Source: Vibrio sp. S9_S30
GTDB taxonomy: Bacteria > Pseudomonadota > Gammaproteobacteria > Enterobacterales > Vibrionaceae
Length of the DNA stretch: 64,000 nt
Assembly (NCBI RefSeq): GCF_014694455.1
Contig: NZ_JAAUWT010000016.1
Span: 1 to 64,000, forward strand
Direction: 5' to 3'
The notes under the pieces are model-generated. The model did not search any database. It had not been told where the DNA came from and worked only from the letters and a program-made list of their open reading frames with translations. The first letter of the stretch is position 1. The number at the start of each line of letters is the position of its first letter. Below are positions 61,701 to 64,000 of this stretch, piece after piece. Made by a program: the position numbers and the translations under genes.

Positions 61701-64000
61701 AAATGGGATCGGGGCGGTGGTACTCAAAAGGCTGGACTTAGCACAGCAAGACGGTGACCGCATTTATTGCGTGGTGAAAGGCAGTGCCGTGAATAACGAT
61801 GGCGGGAACAAAGTCAGCTTCTATGCCCCTTCTGTTCATGGTCAGCGTGATGTCATCGTGCAAGCGCAGCGAAAGGCTCAGGTGTTTTCGAATCAAGTTC
61901 AGTACGTGGAAGCGCACGGCACTGGCACACCGTTGGGTGATCCCATTGAAGTGGACGCCTTGTCCGCAGCGTTTGAAGCGAACCGAGCATCGCCCAATGA
62001 AAATGGTGTCTGCCAGCTCGGCTCGCTCAAAAGTCAGATGGGGCATTTAGGCAGTGCGGCTGGCGTGGCGGGATTTATTCGCACGGCGTTGTGCCTATAT
62101 CACCAATACTATCCGACCACGCTGTGGGCGGATAGCCCCAACGAAGCCATTGATTTTGAAGCGGCAGGAGTGGCATTGAGCAGGCGAGTTCACCCTTGGG
62201 AAGGCGACAACAGACTGGCTGGCGTCAGCAGCTTTGGAATGGGTGGCACCAACGCTCACGTTATACTGGGGTCATTTGACGGTGATTACGATGGCGATCA
62301 TCAATGGGATGCACCACCCACCCCATTCAATACCAAACCGTATTTGAGCCAGTATTATACGAAGCTTCTTCAAGCCGACGCATCGATGGAAGTTGCGCAG
62401 CGTGTTAGAGCGCCATTTGACCAGTGGTTTCTGGAAGAAAGTTGGCAGCGGATCCATCGAATAAAAGCGGCTAAGGCTGTAAACGGGCAAACCCTTTTTA
62501 TTGGTTACAACAGACAGTGCCTTGAAAAGGTGATGTCACATTATCAGCAGCAAGGCAATCGAGCCGCTTGTGTTAGCGATGTAGCGGGGTTACGCGCGTG
62601 GCTTAGCTCCGAAACTAGTGAGGTTTCTTGGCTAAACGTTGTGGTTTTCAGTGATGACCACGATTCGGAAAACGGTTCTGTACGGCCCCTTTGGCAACGA
62701 GTCGAGCTGATTCAAGCGCTGCAAATATGCAGCTCAACCATCAAGGTTCAGGTGGTCTTCTTAAACGCTTATTCGGCAGAGGTATTGGGAAACGAGCACG
62801 TGAATCCTAACAGTGCTTTGATCAATGGTTTGGTTAACACCATAGCCATCGAAAATCCAACCATGGCTGGTTACGGTTTGGATGTGGGGGAGCATGAATC
62901 GCCCACGGATTTAGCGTTGTGTTTGATGCACCTATTGGATCTAGTGAACACCAAGCCTGAACGTTCAAACGAGCCCTTTTTTGCCTTGCGCTATGGTTAC
63001 TTATGGCAACGCTCTTTTCTTGAATCAGCTATAGAACCAGTGGAATCGAATGAACCAACGAAATCGAGTGAATCTGGTGTGTATCTCGTGACGGGATCGA
63101 ATGGCGGCATTGGGCGGTATGTTACTCAACACTTTTTATCACAACATCACCAAAACGTGGTGATAGGTTTATCTCGCTCAGCGCAACAAGAAAGCATTCA
63201 GCCAGGTCAAAGAGAGCAGCACGTTCGATGCGATATCTCAAGTGCGGTGCAGTGGCGATCACTCGTGGAGCAAATTCATCAATCTTATGGTCGTGTAAAA
63301 GGCATTGTTCATGCCGCTGGGGAAGCGGGGGGGGCAATGATACATGCGCTGAATCCCGACATCCTCCAACGCAACGTGGGTGCCAAAGTGCAAGGTGCCA
63401 TTCAACTTTCTTTTTCGGTCGACACATTGCAACCAGAATTCGTTTTGTATTGCTCGTCGATGTCTTCTCGTTATCCCGTGGCTGGGCAAACCGATTACAG
63501 CGCTGCCAATGTGTTTCTGAATCAGATGTCTACTCGTCAGAGGGAAGCAAAAACACGCGTTATTTCGGTTAATTTCCCGACATGGTTGCAAACGGGGATG
63601 GCAAAACACGTCAGTGAAACCGACTTTGCGATAACGCCGCAAGAAGGTTTGAAGGTTTTTGATAGGGTGATAGACAGCCTTTTTGAAGGTTGTGTGTATG
63701 TGTCGCCGTTAAAGCAGAATGATGCGCGGGATTTTTTTGATTCGCTCAATCATCGTGTGATTCGTACCCGGAATGAGAAAAATGGCGTAGAACAAGGCAG
63801 CCATTCGAAAGGGGCGTTCGTTGAAGGTGCCCACAGCATGACCCTTCGTCTTACGTTGCACACCTTGTTTGCCGAGGTATTGGGTATGGAAGAGAGTGAC
63901 ATTGAGCCCGATGTTTGCTTTTACGACTTAGGTGGCGATTCGCTGACGGTTCTTGATTTGCTGGATGCCTTGAACGAGTCCTTTCCTGCGGCTTTTACGC
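55771..64000 (+). CDS. Hybrid NRPS-PKS 3 (A-T-C-A-T-KS-KR-T..., AT-less), 3' end outside the window
   Basis: An open frame from ATG 55771 (overlapping the previous stop by eight bases) to the edge, about 2743 residues. Order: A6 (FTSGSTGLPKGV 158, NVYGPTECT 304), T (SGGDSLKAM 564), C (HHLIVDG 765), A7 (YTSGSTG 1261, NEYGPTEAT 1408), T (SGFNSLSLM near 1664; Ser kept but N in place of D/H), KS (about 1735-2170; Cys in TACSSSLVAIHQA at 1913, EAHGTGTPLGDP, KSQMGHLGSAAG), a KR with its structural half (2190-2690; VTGSNGGIG near 2442, SSMSSRYPVAGQTDYSAANVF near 2570 with Ser and Tyr), and T (LGGDSLTVL near 2721). No acyltransferase (GHSxG) or DH lies between KS and KR, so malonyl must be supplied in trans. 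A7 pocket D A T K V G E V G resembles Asn codes (DLTKxGEVG); A6 reads D A F F L G V T F (aliphatic-like). It starts with an A domain, so it looks like a second initiation protein. Confidence 0.93.
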   Translation, partial: MIEQFTQVVTDHGNLIAVEDGERSFCYSELDAISNALALFLSSLGIQEGARVGLCVPRSAELVATMVAVIKLGACYVPIEPSMPVSRRRYLFEQCDIQTVLSHAEQIETWRNEEAEESVVELIEVKAEFRRALSQVQCGKGIEYTPVMSDPDTLACLFFTSGSTGLPKGVSVLSSGIKSVVHQPNYVPLISGKRIGNFANPSFDALTFEVWGALLNGATVVVFTQEEINNPHTLATKIERSALDVAFMTTGLFNLMVLECPQSLVRIKHLLVGGEAFVASNAMPFFDAATHMGLEGSDYPALYNVYGPTECTTFSACYRLQPDNLDRYVRDARVPIGKGINRTQVYVVVERNRLALSGEIGEIAISGPALARGYYGDKVRSEERFVYLPWLKEHVYLTGDLGMANEQGDIEFLGRADQQVKVRGHRIELTEIEQCIQSHPDVLHAACVAIKAQETDIYAYLSLHSHVSKDDLRHHIRQYLPSYMVPHRFFVVSQLPLNKNGKLDTHRLREMEHIELTRDKNKQHDSEHLEALAPNVGQRFVSIVSEVLNVNHRLSLTDSFIESGGDSLKAMRIIARLRALFSDSLELSVGDFMAGTSLIQLVVNLERQCTKIIEDGHKASQSQTTLGADQANIYPASPEQSRLALLHYLNTDSTAYNAPFVFTLTGNVDVEALQKSWLGIVQQHGALRSQFLTTSTGVMVEEREFNDDMGTLRFQSLSERGVSEAMGTHITHRFDIETAPLFISTLIEVEERQHPPIYHLVLCFHHLIVDGWSINVLLDDLSQAYQRLLSGQEIHADKKASRYLQFCQQRQESIAASSYQKHMDFWREQSLNTVPSLFSSRSLVHTRTELDGVVKKTFSSPDWKALKSDAHKRGMSLFSALLGALGLTLNRYFHQNRVVIASPVANREGGNFEHLVGMCANTCLFNLEMPIGLAVSKFLNQTHQCVVQVQRHQQVDFADVARLMALRTESELGNDVIESMLVFENTDPNRLKIDGVKVNAQTHFSGEAKFPITLFVTDCGDNAELVLEYQGKKLSNETANAMLTSFMTLSIHLFQSLDRSVQRLPHLSPSQLAQIAAWSTPQSSKSSLPWHRVEDGFDYQASMSPHNIAVEMEGQQLSYQTLAVRSEKLASALREQYTQSPSDTIVGLSFYRGIDLVVAMMAILKSGAAYLPLDPDYPTQRLITMCELANLDLVLTEIGGLNSGVHNSVAHSISCPVYCLDSGDELQPLSPESSQPHFDSCDALRQQAAEKKGSDRAYVIYTSGSTGVPKGVEVSHDALLNYLDHCVNHYFDDAQVRAGVVSSSVNFDATVTTLLAPLMAGKTVKLVPQDGNDVHSLANTLKNAEEPMVFKLTPTHLKALGYYLKDLGDNLKAEHVTLAHRFVVGGEAFDTATAMQCQRLLPSAKWINEYGPTEATVGCSTYVYSPDASEQKATALPIGYPIRGASLYVLNRDAQFCAPNVIGNIHIGGCGLALGYLNQSEQTRERFLHLEVNGEIQRCYQTGDVGYWNAEGELIFCGREDDQVKFHGYRIELGDIEAALARALPNVRCAVALKHGENAMLVAYVSLSDAQLAQKQKEIMETLAKQLPNHMLPSHFCAVDAFPETPNGKLDREALPTPDRGLKTHHHEQKKAHSASPLVAHLVAMFSQQCGGHIHPDTPFFESGFNSLSLMKVHSQLVQDKWLCTQWSPIKLVDLFAYPSIRKLADYLGQEDSMFRESENKESRKISEDTVGGNQDIAVIGMAVNLPAANNLRQFWEAIQSGKECIERIPLDQRRDKCSDENWVFVRSSMRGVTDFDPAYFGISEHDAKLMDPQQRHALMTAVHALENAGITKDIDSNAFHTKPHLSQSKGARKIGVVMSASDNTYGETIAKQGGGNIDPYHLSLLNEKDFIATRISYHLNLSGPAISTQTACSSSLVAIHQACQQIRIGECDIVLAGGVNADLDTLDGYAFRKGMILSQDGHCKPFSNQASGTVPANGIGAVVLKRLDLAQQDGDRIYCVVKGSAVNNDGGNKVSFYAPSVHGQRDVIVQAQRKAQVFSNQVQYVEAHGTGTPLGDPIEVDALSAAFEANRASPNENGVCQLGSLKSQMGHLGSAAGVAGFIRTALCLYHQYYPTTLWADSPNEAIDFEAAGVALSRRVHPWEGDNRLAGVSSFGMGGTNAHVILGSFDGDYDGDHQWDAPPTPFNTKPYLSQYYTKLLQADASMEVAQRVRAPFDQWFLEESWQRIHRIKAAKAVNGQTLFIGYNRQCLEKVMSHYQQQGNRAACVSDVAGLRAWLSSETSEVSWLNVVVFSDDHDSENGSVRPLWQRVELIQALQICSSTIKVQVVFLNAYSAEVLGNEHVNPNSALINGLVNTIAIENPTMAGYGLDVGEHESPTDLALCLMHLLDLVNTKPERSNEPFFALRYGYLWQRSFLESAIEPVESNEPTKSSESGVYLVTGSNGGIGRYVTQHFLSQHHQNVVIGLSRSAQQESIQPGQREQHVRCDISSAVQWRSLVEQIHQSYGRVKGIVHAAGEAGGAMIHALNPDILQRNVGAKVQGAIQLSFSVDTLQPEFVLYCSSMSSRYPVAGQTDYSAANVFLNQMSTRQREAKTRVISVNFPTWLQTGMAKHVSETDFAITPQEGLKVFDRVIDSLFEGCVYVSPLKQNDARDFFDSLNHRVIRTRNEKNGVEQGSHSKGAFVEGAHSMTLRLTLHTLFAEVLGMEESDIEPDVCFYDLGGDSLTVLDLLDALNESFPAAFT

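Noticed and set aside
38392..64000. Siderophore synthetase
   Set aside because: No TonB receptor, isochorismate, hydroxamate or salicylate genes and no cyclisation domain are visible in the window.

Overview
The window looks like a Vibrionaceae (Vibrio-like) chromosome segment. Grounds: integron cassette relics with VCR-like attC sites, a VF530-family gene, an E. coli-like ascorbate (ula) regulon, HrpA, and many genes of marine gammaproteobacterial type. The left end is accessory DNA, the middle is catabolic operons, and the right 26 kb is a nonribosomal peptide/polyketide locus that runs off the window.

Layout. (1) 1-241: tail of an IS5-family element. (2) 242-2.7 kb: decayed integron cassettes: degenerate non-coding repeats, two small cassette genes, attC-like sites, a frameshifted HAD-phosphatase remnant and a VOC-fold gene. 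(3) 3.0-6.3 kb: small genes (N-formylglutamate amidohydrolase-like, DUF2268 metallopeptidase-like, VF530, two GNAT acetyltransferases, a TerB-like protein). (4) 6.7-17.4 kb: an organosulfonate catabolic locus. suyAB (sulfolactate sulfo-lyase) points right. A GntR gene and a leftward operon of two dehydrogenases, an HpsN-type dehydrogenase and a TRAP transporter follow, and a LacI-type regulator diverges from the operon. Together these can import 2,3-dihydroxypropane-1-sulfonate (DHPS), oxidise it to sulfolactate and cleave it to pyruvate and sulfite. (5) 17.5-19.5 kb: a small acidic protein and a MipA/OmpV-like outer-membrane protein. (6) 19.5-26.9 kb: a complete ascorbate PTS regulon: leftward ulaAB fusion, ulaC, ulaF, ulaD; rightward ulaG, ulaE, ulaR. 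(7) 27.4-32.9 kb: hrpA and two paralogous small outer-membrane beta-barrels. (8) 33.1-64 kb: two paralogous MFS transporters, a JmjC/cupin-8 protein, an ATP-grasp-like enzyme, and three translationally coupled megasynthase genes.

The megasynthases are the most novel part. The first two proteins read A-T-C-A-T // docking-C-A-T-C-A-T-E-C-A-T-TE. That is a self-contained pentapeptide line with one D-residue, joined by an acidic C-terminal tail and a TubC-type N-terminal docking domain. The third protein begins again with an adenylation domain and reads A-T-C-A-T-KS-KR-T..., with no acyltransferase, and continues beyond the window. Two initiation modules and an internal thioesterase in one operon suggest two assembly lines or a non-collinear hand-off. 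The flanking transporters, cupin and ATP-grasp genes may supply export, resistance or tailoring.

Regulatory DNA is rich: a perfect 36-bp palindrome and a 3 x 16-bp repeat before suyA, two GTAAGCGCTTAC LacI-type operators (one inside the regulator's own coding start), an intra-operon hairpin in the TRAP genes, spaced inverted repeats between the ula operons, and several tandem repeats.
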